Shown: positions 42,187 through 49,521 of the stretch, piece after piece | Position numbering within the stretch: the stretch's first letter is position 1 | Layout of the letters: each line of letters opens with the position of its first letter | Assembly (NCBI RefSeq): GCF_018449725.1 | Contig: NZ_JAAVVC010000020.1 | Span: forward strand, 79,179-143,178 | From: Pseudomonas sp. dw_612 | Lineage (GTDB): Bacteria > Pseudomonadota > Gammaproteobacteria > Pseudomonadales > Pseudomonadaceae | Direction of reading: 5' to 3' | DNA: 64,000 bases | Position numbers and translations under genes: made by a program | The notes under the pieces: generated by a model | Seen by the model: the letters and a program-made list of their open reading frames with translations, nothing else | What the model was told of the DNA's origin: nothing | Databases searched by the model: none

Positions 42187-42907
42187 TGCTGGCCACCACA
42201 TTGGCGGCCAGTTGATAGCCACTGCCGCGCACGGTGCGAATCAGTCGCGGCGGTTTTTCGGTGTCGCGCAGGCGTTGGCGCAAACGGCTGACGGCCATGT
42301 CGACGATACGATCCAGCGGCATCAAATCACGGCCACGGGTGGCGTTGCCGATGGTGTCGCGGTCGAGGATTTCCTGGGGGTGATCGAGGAACAGTTTCAA
42401 CAGGGCGAAGTCGGCACCAGAGAGAATCACTTCCTCGCCATCGATGTGGAACAGTCGATGGCTGACCATGTCCAGGCGCCAGTCATCGAAAGCCAGCACT
42501 TCACTGCCGGAACGTTCCTGGCCGAACTGGGCACGGCGCAACAAGGCCTTGATGCGGGCCTGCAATTCGCGAGGGCTGAAGGGTTTGCCGAGGTAATCGT
42601 CGGCACCCAGTTCCAGGCCGATCACACGGTCGGCCTCGTCAGAGCTGGCGGTGAGCATGATGATCGGCACCTGGGCCTGGCGCGGGTGCTGGCGAATCCA
42701 GCGGCAAAGGCTGAAACCGTCTTCGTCCGGCAGCATTACATCGAGGATCACCAGATCACTCGGCGCCTCGTTCATCGCCTGGCGAAAGCCTGCGCCGTCC
42801 GGCGTCGTGCGCACCTGAAAACCTGCGCGGGTCAGGTAGGTGTCCAGCAACTCGCGTATCTCTTGATCGTCATCGACCAACAAAATCGACTTGTTGACTG
42901 AGCTCAC
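42176..42907 (-). CDS. gltR: Response regulator of the glucose two-component system
   Basis: OmpR-type regulator of 243 residues. In the receiver the phospho-acceptor is D56 in VILDVMLPDEDG, the acidic pair is V-DDD at 11-14, and the conserved Lys is in DDYLGKPFSP. The winged-helix effector ends with RLIRTVRGSGYQLA. The start is taken as GTG at 42907 because AAGGA lies ten bases upstream and the N-terminus (SSVNKSILLVDDD) fits; the longer frame runs into a REPIN. It controls gts and oprB in Pseudomonas. An AACAACAA motif overlaps its ribosome site. Confidence 0.9.
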   Translation of the reverse strand: MSSVNKSILLVDDDQEIRELLDTYLTRAGFQVRTTPDGAGFRQAMNEAPSDLVILDVMLPDEDGFSLCRWIRQHPRQAQVPIIMLTASSDEADRVIGLELGADDYLGKPFSPRELQARIKALLRRAQFGQERSGSEVLAFDDWRLDMVSHRLFHIDGEEVILSGADFALLKLFLDHPQEILDRDTIGNATRGRDLMPLDRIVDMAVSRLRQRLRDTEKPPRLIRTVRGSGYQLAANVVASNGH

Positions 42908-42920
42908 AGGGGCGGCATCC

Positions 42921-42928
42921 TTGTTGTT
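42921..42928 (-). promoter_or_regulatory. Crc/Hfq-type motif before gltR
   Basis: Minus strand AACAACAA running into the AAGGA ribosome site. Confidence 0.55.
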
Positions 42929-42982
42929 TGAATTGGGCGGATTATGCCTTAAGCGTGGAACCAACAAACACCGCAAAACTAC

Positions 42983-43072
42983 TGTGGGAGCGGGCTTGCT
43001 CGCGAAAGCGGACTGACATTCAACATTGATGTCGACTGATACACCGCTTTCGCGAGCAAGCCCGCTCCCACA
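42983..43072. repeat. REPIN, family I, 90 bp
   Basis: TGTGGGAGCGGGCTTGCTCG pair between glk and gltR, 11 bp after the glk stop. Confidence 0.9.
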
Positions 43073-43085
43073 TTTTGATCGCGTT

Positions 43086-44036
43086 TCAGGCTTGATCGAG
43101 CGCCACACCCGCGCCGACGAGGCCGGAATACGGCGCCGTCACCAGCCACACCGGAATGCCTTTGAAGTAATCGCTCATGCAGCCCTTGTCGGCGAAGCAT
43201 CGGGCGAAACCGCTTTCAACGAAGAAATCGGCAAACCGAGGAATCACGCCGCCGACGATAAACACGCCGCCGCGCCCACCGGTGGTCAGCACGTTGTTGC
43301 CGGCCACGCGACCGAGCCAGCAGCAGAACTGTTCCAGCACTTCCAGGGCAATCGGATCGCCCGCCAGACCTGCAGCGGTAATCGCTTCCGGGGTGTCGAG
43401 CACCGGTTCGTGCCCGTCCACCGCGCAAATCGCCCGATAGACGCGCGGCAAGCCACCACCACTCAACGCGGTCTCGGCACTGACATGCCCGATTTCATTG
43501 AAGATGTGTTGCCACAACTGGGTTTCACGCGGGCTGCTCAGCGGCAAATCGACGTGACCGCCCTCCCCCGGCAACGCCGCATAACGGCCCTCGCCGAGAT
43601 CGAGCAAAGTGCCGACGCCCAAACCGGTGCCCGGACCGATCACCACCGCCGGACGCAACGGTTCCGGCGTGCCTTCGCAGACCACGCGGAATTCGCCCGG
43701 CTGCAAACGGGTCATGCCCAGGGCCATGGCCGAGAAGTCGTTGACCAGCAGCAGTTGATCCACCTGCAAGGTCTGGCAGAACGCCTTGCGGCTCAGGCGC
43801 CAGTGATTGTTGGTGAATTTGAATTCATCGCCACTCACCGGGCCTGCAACTGATAAACACACCGAAGCGATATCGCCCGGTTTCAGCCCCAACCCGCTCA
43901 GGTAGACACCAATGGCCTCCTCCGGGCTGGCGTGATCTGCCGTCGGCAATACCTGGATCGATTCCAGTTGCTGGTTTTTCCACAACGCGAAACGTGCGTT
44001 GGTCCCACCGATGTCACCGACCAAAGCCAGTTTCAA
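43086..44036 (-). CDS. glk: Glucokinase
   Basis: Phosphorylates glucose with ATP. The 316 residues begin MKLALVGDIGGTNARFALW, with the phosphate-1 motif DIGGTNARF. Other marks are LLVNDFSAMALG (catalytic Asp), VVIGPGTGLGVGTLL (adenosine motif) and LPGEGGHVDLPL. The start is a TTG at 44036 whose bases overlap the edd stop (TTGA); the in-frame triplet just before is TAA, so no earlier start is possible. GGAG lies eight bases upstream. Coupled translation with edd is likely. Confidence 0.93.
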   Translation of the reverse strand: MKLALVGDIGGTNARFALWKNQQLESIQVLPTADHASPEEAIGVYLSGLGLKPGDIASVCLSVAGPVSGDEFKFTNNHWRLSRKAFCQTLQVDQLLLVNDFSAMALGMTRLQPGEFRVVCEGTPEPLRPAVVIGPGTGLGVGTLLDLGEGRYAALPGEGGHVDLPLSSPRETQLWQHIFNEIGHVSAETALSGGGLPRVYRAICAVDGHEPVLDTPEAITAAGLAGDPIALEVLEQFCCWLGRVAGNNVLTTGGRGGVFIVGGVIPRFADFFVESGFARCFADKGCMSDYFKGIPVWLVTAPYSGLVGAGVALDQA

Positions 44037-45859
44037 TTAAGCGTCTCCAGGGCAGAAGTGAAGGCGCTGGCGCCCTGCTCTGCGGAGCTGAAAGCCATGC
44101 GCATGAAACCAAACAGTTCGCGCCCGCTGCCGATGTTGTTACCCAACAAACCCTTGGCCGGCGTGCGCGCTGCGAATTCTTCGGCGTCCACCTTAAGCTC
44201 CAGGGTGCCTTTGACGCCATCGACGCGGATGATATCGCCCTCTTGCACCCGCGCAAGAGCGCCGCCCACATACGCTTCGGGGCTGACGTGAATCGCCGCC
44301 GGGATTTTCCCCGAGGCGCCGGACATCCGCCCGTCAGTCACCAGCGCCACTTTGAAGCCGCGATCCTGCAACACACCCAGGAACGGCGTCATCTTGTGCA
44401 GTTCCGGCATGCCATTGGAGCGCGGGCCCTGGAAGCGCATCACCGCGACAAAGTCCTTCTCCAGCAAACCGGCCTTGAACGCATCGGCCAAATCCTGCTG
44501 ATCCTGGAACACCATGGCCGGTGCTTCGACGACCTGGTTTTCCAACGCGACGGCGGAGACTTTCATCACGCCGCGCCCAAGATTGCCTTCCATCACCCGC
44601 AAGCCGCCCTCGGGCGAGAACGCGCGGGCCACCGGACGCAGGATGGTTTCGTCGAGGCTTTCGATCGGGCCTTCGCGCCACACCAGTTCGCCTTTATCGA
44701 GGAACGGTTCCACGGTGTAGCGGCTCAGGCCATGGCCGAGCACGGTGTTGACGTTTTCGTGGAGCAGCCCGGCCTCCAGCAGTTCGCGGATCAGGAACGA
44801 CATGCCGCCCGCGGCCTGGAAGTGGTTGATGTCGGCTTTGCCGTTCGGGTAGACGTGGCTCAGGGTCGGCACGACTTCGGAGAGGTCGGCCATGTCCTGC
44901 CAGGTCAATTGAATGCCCGCGGCCATGGCGATGGCCGGCATGTGCAAGGTGTGGTTGGTCGAGCCGCCGGTGGCGTGCAGCGCCACGATGGAGTTGACCA
45001 GCGAACGCTCGTCGACGATTTCGCCGATCGGCATGAAGTCGCCGTTCTGCTTGGTCAGACGCGTGACCTGGTGCGCCGCCTCGCGGGTCAGGGCATCACG
45101 CAACGGCGTGTTCGGGTTGACGAAAGAAGCGCCCGGCAAGTGCAGGCCCATGACTTCCATCAGCAATTGGTTGGTGTTGGCGGTGCCGTAGAAGGTGCAG
45201 GTGCCGGGGCTGTGGTAGGAGTTCATTTCCGATTCCAGCAGCTCTTCTCGGCTGGCCTTGCCTTCGGCGTAGCGCTGGCGCACGTCGGCTTTCTGCTTGT
45301 TGGAAATGCCCGAGACCATCGGCCCGCCCGGCACGAAGATCGTCGGCAGATGACCGAAACGCAGCGCGCCCATCATCAGGCCCGGGACGATCTTGTCGCA
45401 GATGCCGAGCATCAGCGCGCCGTCGAACATGTTGTGGGACAGCGCCACGGCGGTGGACAACGCGATCACTTCACGGCTCGGCAGGCTCAGTTCCATGCCG
45501 GGCTCGCCCTGGGTCACGCCATCGCACATCGCCGGGGTGCCGCCGGCGAATTGGCCGACCGAGCCGATTTCGCGCAGGGCTTTTTTGATCTGTTCAGGAA
45601 AGACTTCATACGGCTGATGCGCCGAGAGCATGTCGTTATACGAAGAAACAATTGCGATGTTCGCGGAGTTCATCATCCGCAGACTGTTCTTGTCTTCGGT
45701 GCCGCAACCGGCCACGCCGTGGGCGAAGTTGGCGCATTGCAGCTTGCCGCGCATCGGACCGTCGCTGGCAGCGCCGCGAATCAGCGCAAGGTAAGCCTCA
45801 CGCGTAGCTCGGCTACGGGCGATAAGCCGTTCGGTGACCTCAAGGACGCGGGGATGCAT
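44033..45859 (-). CDS. edd: Phosphogluconate dehydratase
   Basis: Entner-Doudoroff dehydratase converting 6-phosphogluconate to KDPG. The 608 residues are the family norm. Cysteines for the iron-sulfur cluster are visible in AMCDGVTQGEPGMELSL and MLGICDKIVPG, with another in YHSPGTCTFYGTANTNQLLM. The active-site region near the end is DGRMSGASGKIPAAIHV. It is first of edd-glk, perhaps extended to gltR-gltS, and is divergent from gap. A perfect TTGT-N7-ACAA HexR box lies about 120 bp upstream. Confidence 0.96.
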   Translation of the reverse strand: MHPRVLEVTERLIARSRATREAYLALIRGAASDGPMRGKLQCANFAHGVAGCGTEDKNSLRMMNSANIAIVSSYNDMLSAHQPYEVFPEQIKKALREIGSVGQFAGGTPAMCDGVTQGEPGMELSLPSREVIALSTAVALSHNMFDGALMLGICDKIVPGLMMGALRFGHLPTIFVPGGPMVSGISNKQKADVRQRYAEGKASREELLESEMNSYHSPGTCTFYGTANTNQLLMEVMGLHLPGASFVNPNTPLRDALTREAAHQVTRLTKQNGDFMPIGEIVDERSLVNSIVALHATGGSTNHTLHMPAIAMAAGIQLTWQDMADLSEVVPTLSHVYPNGKADINHFQAAGGMSFLIRELLEAGLLHENVNTVLGHGLSRYTVEPFLDKGELVWREGPIESLDETILRPVARAFSPEGGLRVMEGNLGRGVMKVSAVALENQVVEAPAMVFQDQQDLADAFKAGLLEKDFVAVMRFQGPRSNGMPELHKMTPFLGVLQDRGFKVALVTDGRMSGASGKIPAAIHVSPEAYVGGALARVQEGDIIRVDGVKGTLELKVDAEEFAARTPAKGLLGNNIGSGRELFGFMRMAFSSAEQGASAFTSALETLN

Positions 45860-45979
45860 GTGTAGAACTCCAGGCTAACGGATGTGGCGACCTGATTGTC
45901 TATGCTGATCAAGGACCGTTGTCGATGGGGTGACGGGCGGCTTTCTTGATCGATCGGACCAGTTGATTCAGGTCACTCG

Positions 45980-45994
45980 TTGTAGATTGAACAA
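45980..45994. promoter_or_regulatory. HexR operator, edd side
   Basis: TTGT-AGATTGA-ACAA, an exact fit to the TTGT-N7-ACAA HexR consensus, in the edd-gap divergent region. Confidence 0.75.
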
Positions 45995-46041
45995 AATATT
46001 GCCATTAAAAAGGCTTGTTTTCTATTTTTATGCGAATAATC

Positions 46042-46056
46042 TTGTAATTCCAACAA
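46042..46056. promoter_or_regulatory. HexR operator, gap side
   Basis: TTGT-AATTCCA-ACAA, a second exact fit, 62 bp from the first and 23 bp before the gap start. It overlaps an AACAACAA motif at 46052-46059. Confidence 0.75.
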
Positions 46057-46059
46057 CAA
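46052..46059 (+). promoter_or_regulatory. Crc/Hfq-type motif before gap
   Basis: AACAACAA, 20 bases before the gap ATG and sharing bases with the HexR operator. It works only if the transcript starts upstream of it, which is unknown. Confidence 0.35.
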
Positions 46060-46079
46060 AACGACGGCGGCCCTGTTAA

Positions 46080-47081
46080 ATGACTCTTCGAATCGCAATC
46101 AATGGTTTTGGCCGTATCGGCCGTAATGTCCTTCGCGCACTGTATACCCAAGGCTACCGCCAGGATTTGCAGATCGTCGCCATCAATGACCTGGGCGACA
46201 GCTCGATCAACGCGCATCTACTGAAGTACGACACCGTTCACGGCACTTTCGACGCCGATGTCCAGCACGATAACGAAAGCCTGACCGTCAATGGTGACCG
46301 TATTTCGGTCAGCGCCATCCGCAACCCGGCCGAACTGCCATGGGCTGCCGAGAAGATTGATGTGGTCTTCGAATGCACCGGTCTGTTCACCGACCGTGCC
46401 AAAGCCGCCGCGCATATTACGGCCGGCGCGCGCAAAGTGATTATCTCGGCCCCGGCCAAAGGCGCCGACGCCACCGTGGTTTACGGCGTGAACCACGACA
46501 TCCTGCGCCAGTCGCACCAGATTATTTCCAACGCGTCGTGCACCACTAACTGCCTGGCCCCGGTGGCCCAGGTACTGCATCGCGAGCTGGGGATCGAAAG
46601 CGGTCTGATGACCACGATCCACGCCTACACCAACGACCAGAACCTGACCGACGTCTACCACACCGACCCGTACCGCGCCCGTTCGGCCACCCAGAACATG
46701 ATCCCGAGCAAGACCGGCGCCGCTGAAGCAGTGGGCCTGGTGCTGCCGGAACTGGCGGGCAAACTGACCGGCATGGCGGTGCGTGTTCCAGTGATCAACG
46801 TATCGCTGGTGGACCTGACCGTGCAGCTCAAGCGCGAGGCGTCGGCCGATGAAGTGAATGCCCTGCTGAAAGAAGCTGCGCAACACTCGAAAATCCTCGG
46901 CTACAACACCCTGCCGCTGGTTTCGAGTGACTTCAATCACAACCCGCTGTCGTCGATCTTCGATGCCAACCACACCAAGTCCAGCGGCAAGCTGCTCAAG
47001 GTCCTGGCCTGGTACGACAACGAATGGGGCTTCTCCAACCGCATGCTCGATAACTGCCTGGCGCTGTGCAACGCCGAGTAA
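46080..47081 (+). CDS. gap: Glyceraldehyde-3-phosphate dehydrogenase, type I
   Basis: NAD-dependent glycolytic enzyme of 333 residues handling the triose phosphate made by Eda. The Rossmann motif INGFGRIGRNVLRAL is at 7-21, the catalytic Cys is in NASCTTNCLAP, and WYDNEWGFSNRMLD is at the C-terminus. It is divergent from edd with HexR boxes between them, so it is induced together with the Entner-Doudoroff enzymes. No good Shine-Dalgarno precedes the ATG (GGCGGCCCTGTTAA), which is odd for a strongly expressed gene. Confidence 0.96.
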   Translation: MTLRIAINGFGRIGRNVLRALYTQGYRQDLQIVAINDLGDSSINAHLLKYDTVHGTFDADVQHDNESLTVNGDRISVSAIRNPAELPWAAEKIDVVFECTGLFTDRAKAAAHITAGARKVIISAPAKGADATVVYGVNHDILRQSHQIISNASCTTNCLAPVAQVLHRELGIESGLMTTIHAYTNDQNLTDVYHTDPYRARSATQNMIPSKTGAAEAVGLVLPELAGKLTGMAVRVPVINVSLVDLTVQLKREASADEVNALLKEAAQHSKILGYNTLPLVSSDFNHNPLSSIFDANHTKSSGKLLKVLAWYDNEWGFSNRMLDNCLALCNAE

Positions 47082-47150
47082 TCCAGAGGATGGGGCACGG
47101 CGCCTCATGATTAATGGGCTACGACGCTTCGTTACCTGTTGACGCGGACC

Positions 47151-47247
47151 TGTAGGAGCTGCCGAAGGCTGCGATCTTTTGATTTTGATTTTCAGCGATC
47201 CCGAGAAGCTCAAGATCAAAAGATCGCAGCCTTCGGCAGCTCCTACG
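47151..47247. repeat. REPIN, family II
   Basis: TGTAGGAGCTGCCGAAGG and its inverse ending CTCCTACG, 97 bp, directly upstream of the mgsA ribosome site. Confidence 0.85.
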
Positions 47248-47277
47248 CGGCGCATTACGCCTGTGGGAGCAACACCG

Positions 47278-47742
47278 ATGATCGGTATCAGCTTTACGCA
47301 AAAGACCTTGGCGGCGCGCAAGCGTATCGCCCTGGTTGCCCATGACCATTGCAAAGTGTTTTTGCTGGACTGGGCCGAGCGGCAGAAAGACAAGCTCGCG
47401 CAGCATGAACTGGTCGCCACCGGCACCACCGGGTTGTTATTGCAACAACGCCTCGATCTGCCGGTGGAAAGCATGATCAGCGGCCCATTGGGCGGCGACC
47501 AGCAACTCGGTGCGCGTATCGCCGAGCAGCGGGTCGACATGCTGGTGTTCTTCTGGGACCCGTTCGAACCGCAACCCCACGACCCGGACATCAAGGCGTT
47601 GCTGCGGGTCGCGGCGGTCTGGAACATTCCGGTGGCCTGCAACGAATGCAGCGCCGATTACCTGTTGAGCAGTCCGTTGATGGATCAGGCGCACGAGCAC
47701 CGGATTCCGGATTACGCGACTTATCTGTTGGGTCGCGCCTAG
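47278..47742 (+). CDS. mgsA: Methylglyoxal synthase
   Basis: Converts dihydroxyacetone phosphate to methylglyoxal, a bypass used when sugar phosphates accumulate. The 154 residues match family length. Motifs: IALVAHDHCK (active-site His), GTTGLLLQQ (phosphate loop), GPLGGDQQLGA and DMLVFFWDPFEPQPHDPDI with catalytic Asp residues, then NECSADYLLSS. The ATG at 47278 has GGGAG eight bases upstream; the longer frame runs into the REPIN. It is next to gap, a sensible place for an overflow enzyme. Confidence 0.93.
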   Translation: MIGISFTQKTLAARKRIALVAHDHCKVFLLDWAERQKDKLAQHELVATGTTGLLLQQRLDLPVESMISGPLGGDQQLGARIAEQRVDMLVFFWDPFEPQPHDPDIKALLRVAAVWNIPVACNECSADYLLSSPLMDQAHEHRIPDYATYLLGRA

Positions 47743-47788
47743 CCCTGCGCAAAGCAGCTTCACAAATCAGCACTTGACCATTCGAGTG

Positions 47789-47807
47789 GATGATAAGCAT
47801 TATCATT
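47789..47807. promoter_or_regulatory. Fur box upstream of the heme-uptake sigma factor
   Basis: GATGATAAGCATTATCATT. The inner 17 bp (ATGATAA-GCA-TTATCAT) has perfect arms, matching the Fur consensus. It lies about 25 bp before the sigma gene. Confidence 0.75.
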
Positions 47808-47832
47808 CGCTCGAAATGGATCAGGTCTTCCC

Positions 47833-48351
47833 GTGAGTCAATCGCGTTTCAATCACGTCTTCATCGCCCAGCGGGTTTCCTTGCTGCGCACGTTGGAGCG
47901 GATGGTCAATAATCACAGCACCGCCGAAGACCTGCTGCAGGAAACCTACCTGCGCGTGACCCGGGCGCTCAGTGAGCGGGCCATCGATCACCTCGAACCC
48001 TTCGTGTTCCAGACCGCCCGCAACCTGGCGCTGGACCATTTGCGTGCGCGGCGTATTCAATCCCGCACCCTGCTCGATGACGTCCCGCCGGAGGTGGTGG
48101 AAAGCATCGCCGCCCCCGCCAGCAGCGCCGAGGACGCCGTCCATGCCGAACAATTGCTGGAGCGTTTGAACGTGAGCCTCGGTGAACTGAGCAATCGTCA
48201 GCAACAAATCTTTATCCTCAGTCGCCTGCATGGGCACAGCTATCTGGAGATTTCCGAGAAACTCGGTGTGTCGTTGAGCACCGTGCAAAAGGAACTGAAG
48301 CTGATCATGGCGATCTGCATCGGTGTCGCAGAACGCTTAAACGGCGACTGA
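47833..48351 (+). CDS. FecI-like ECF sigma factor for heme uptake
   Basis: Iron-starvation sigma factor of 172 residues. Region 2 is VSLLRTLERMVNNHSTAEDL, LLQETYLRVTRAL; region 4 is LGELSNRQQQIFILSRLHGH through LEISEKLGVSLSTVQKELKL. A Fur box overlaps its promoter. It is followed by a FecR-like gene and a TonB heme receptor, the HasI-HasS-HasR/HxuI-HxuR-HxuA arrangement of surface signalling. It should direct RNA polymerase to the receptor promoter when heme binds outside the cell. I leave the symbol open because Has and Hxu systems are hard to separate by eye. Confidence 0.9.
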   Translation: MSQSRFNHVFIAQRVSLLRTLERMVNNHSTAEDLLQETYLRVTRALSERAIDHLEPFVFQTARNLALDHLRARRIQSRTLLDDVPPEVVESIAAPASSAEDAVHAEQLLERLNVSLGELSNRQQQIFILSRLHGHSYLEISEKLGVSLSTVQKELKLIMAICIGVAERLNGD

Positions 48352-48433
48352 GCACACAAGGCTTTGCTACCCTTGCTCACTTGCAAGCTCGACTAAAAAA
48401 CCAGCCGTGCACAGACACTGCCGAGGAAACACC

Positions 48434-49399
48434 GTGACGGACACCCACCGCACCCAAACGCCTGAACCGGCACGGGACACTGCAAACGCGATGGACCAGG
48501 CCTTGGACTGGTTGATTGTCATGGGCAGTCCGAGCGCGGAACAGACCCGACAGTTCCACGACTGGCTCGCCGCCGACCCGTTGCACGCCGAAGCCTTCGC
48601 CAAGGCCCAGGCGATCTGGGACGGTCCGCTGGTCACGCAATGTGCGCAAAGCCTCGCCGCCCAACCGCCGAAAGTCAGCGTGCTGTCGCGCCTGCGTCCG
48701 CACTGGAAACCCCTGGCCACGGCGGCGGTGTTGATCCTCGGATTATTCAGTTTCAGTAATCTGCCGATGCGCTTGCAGGCCGATCACCTGACCGTGGTCG
48801 GTGAGCGCCAGCGTCTGCAGCTGGAGGACGGCTCCAAAGTCCTGCTCAATACCAACTCGGCGTTTTCCAGCACCATCAATGATCAGCAGCGCGTGGCCCG
48901 GCTGTATCAGGGCGAGGCGTTTTTCGAGGTGCAGGCCAACCGTGGTCAGGCGCTGGAAATCGACGCCGGACCGGTCAAGGCCAGCGTGCGCGATACCGCG
49001 TTTGCCGTGCGTTACCTCGACGGCGTGGCGCAAGTCCGGGTGCAGCGCGGCGATGTGGATTTGCGCGCCACCCGTGACGATGCGCGGGTGCGGCTCTCGG
49101 CCGGCGAAAGCATTCGCATCGGCCCCAACGGTTTCGACCGCCCGGCCAAGCTCGATGCCGCTACCGACCTGGCGTGGGTCCAGGGCCGGCTGGTGTTCGA
49201 AAACTGCCCGCTGAGCCAGGTGCTGGCGGAGCTGCGTCGCTACTATCCGGGCTGGATCATCAACAACAACGAGCAGTTGGCCGACGTCGCCGTCACCGGC
49301 AATTACCGCCTCGACCAGCCGCTGGACGTGGTCCGTTCCCTCGCCCACATCACTTCGGCAAGGCTTCAAGAATTCCCGGCGCTGGTGATCTTGAACTAA
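48434..49399 (+). CDS. FecR-like anti-sigma factor
   Basis: Inner-membrane anti-sigma regulator of 321 residues. The cytoplasmic N-terminus has the FecR signature (ALDWLIVMGSPSAEQTRQFH, DWLAADPLHAEAFAKAQAIW), one membrane helix is near residue 95 (ATAAVLILGLFSFSNL), and a periplasmic FecR domain follows (LEDGSKVLLNTNSAFSSTIN; GEAFFEVQANRGQALEID; GAV-type VRDTAFAVRYLD). The start is GTG at 48434 with GAGGAA eight bases upstream. It relays the heme signal from the receptor STN domain to the sigma factor. Confidence 0.9.
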   Translation: MTDTHRTQTPEPARDTANAMDQALDWLIVMGSPSAEQTRQFHDWLAADPLHAEAFAKAQAIWDGPLVTQCAQSLAAQPPKVSVLSRLRPHWKPLATAAVLILGLFSFSNLPMRLQADHLTVVGERQRLQLEDGSKVLLNTNSAFSSTINDQQRVARLYQGEAFFEVQANRGQALEIDAGPVKASVRDTAFAVRYLDGVAQVRVQRGDVDLRATRDDARVRLSAGESIRIGPNGFDRPAKLDAATDLAWVQGRLVFENCPLSQVLAELRRYYPGWIINNNEQLADVAVTGNYRLDQPLDVVRSLAHITSARLQEFPALVILN

Positions 49400-49418
49400 A
49401 TGAGAATTATTTTTACTC
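49400..49418. promoter_or_regulatory. Possible second Fur box / receptor promoter
   Basis: AATGAGAATTATTTTTACTC-like sequence just after the FecR stop. TGAGAATTATT is a typical half of a Fur or iron-starvation promoter region. Weaker than the 47.8 kb box. Confidence 0.4.
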
Positions 49419-49521
49419 GATAGCAGAAGCTCGTTCGTCTCGTTATAGCCAATGCAATTGATTCGCATCTATCGATGCCAATCTGCACCTATAAAGATTC
49501 GTGCGACACGGAGCGCTATCG

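Noticed and set aside
43994..45865. 623-codon plus-strand frame opposite edd
   Set aside because: Antisense shadow of edd with His/Arg/Gln-rich sequence.
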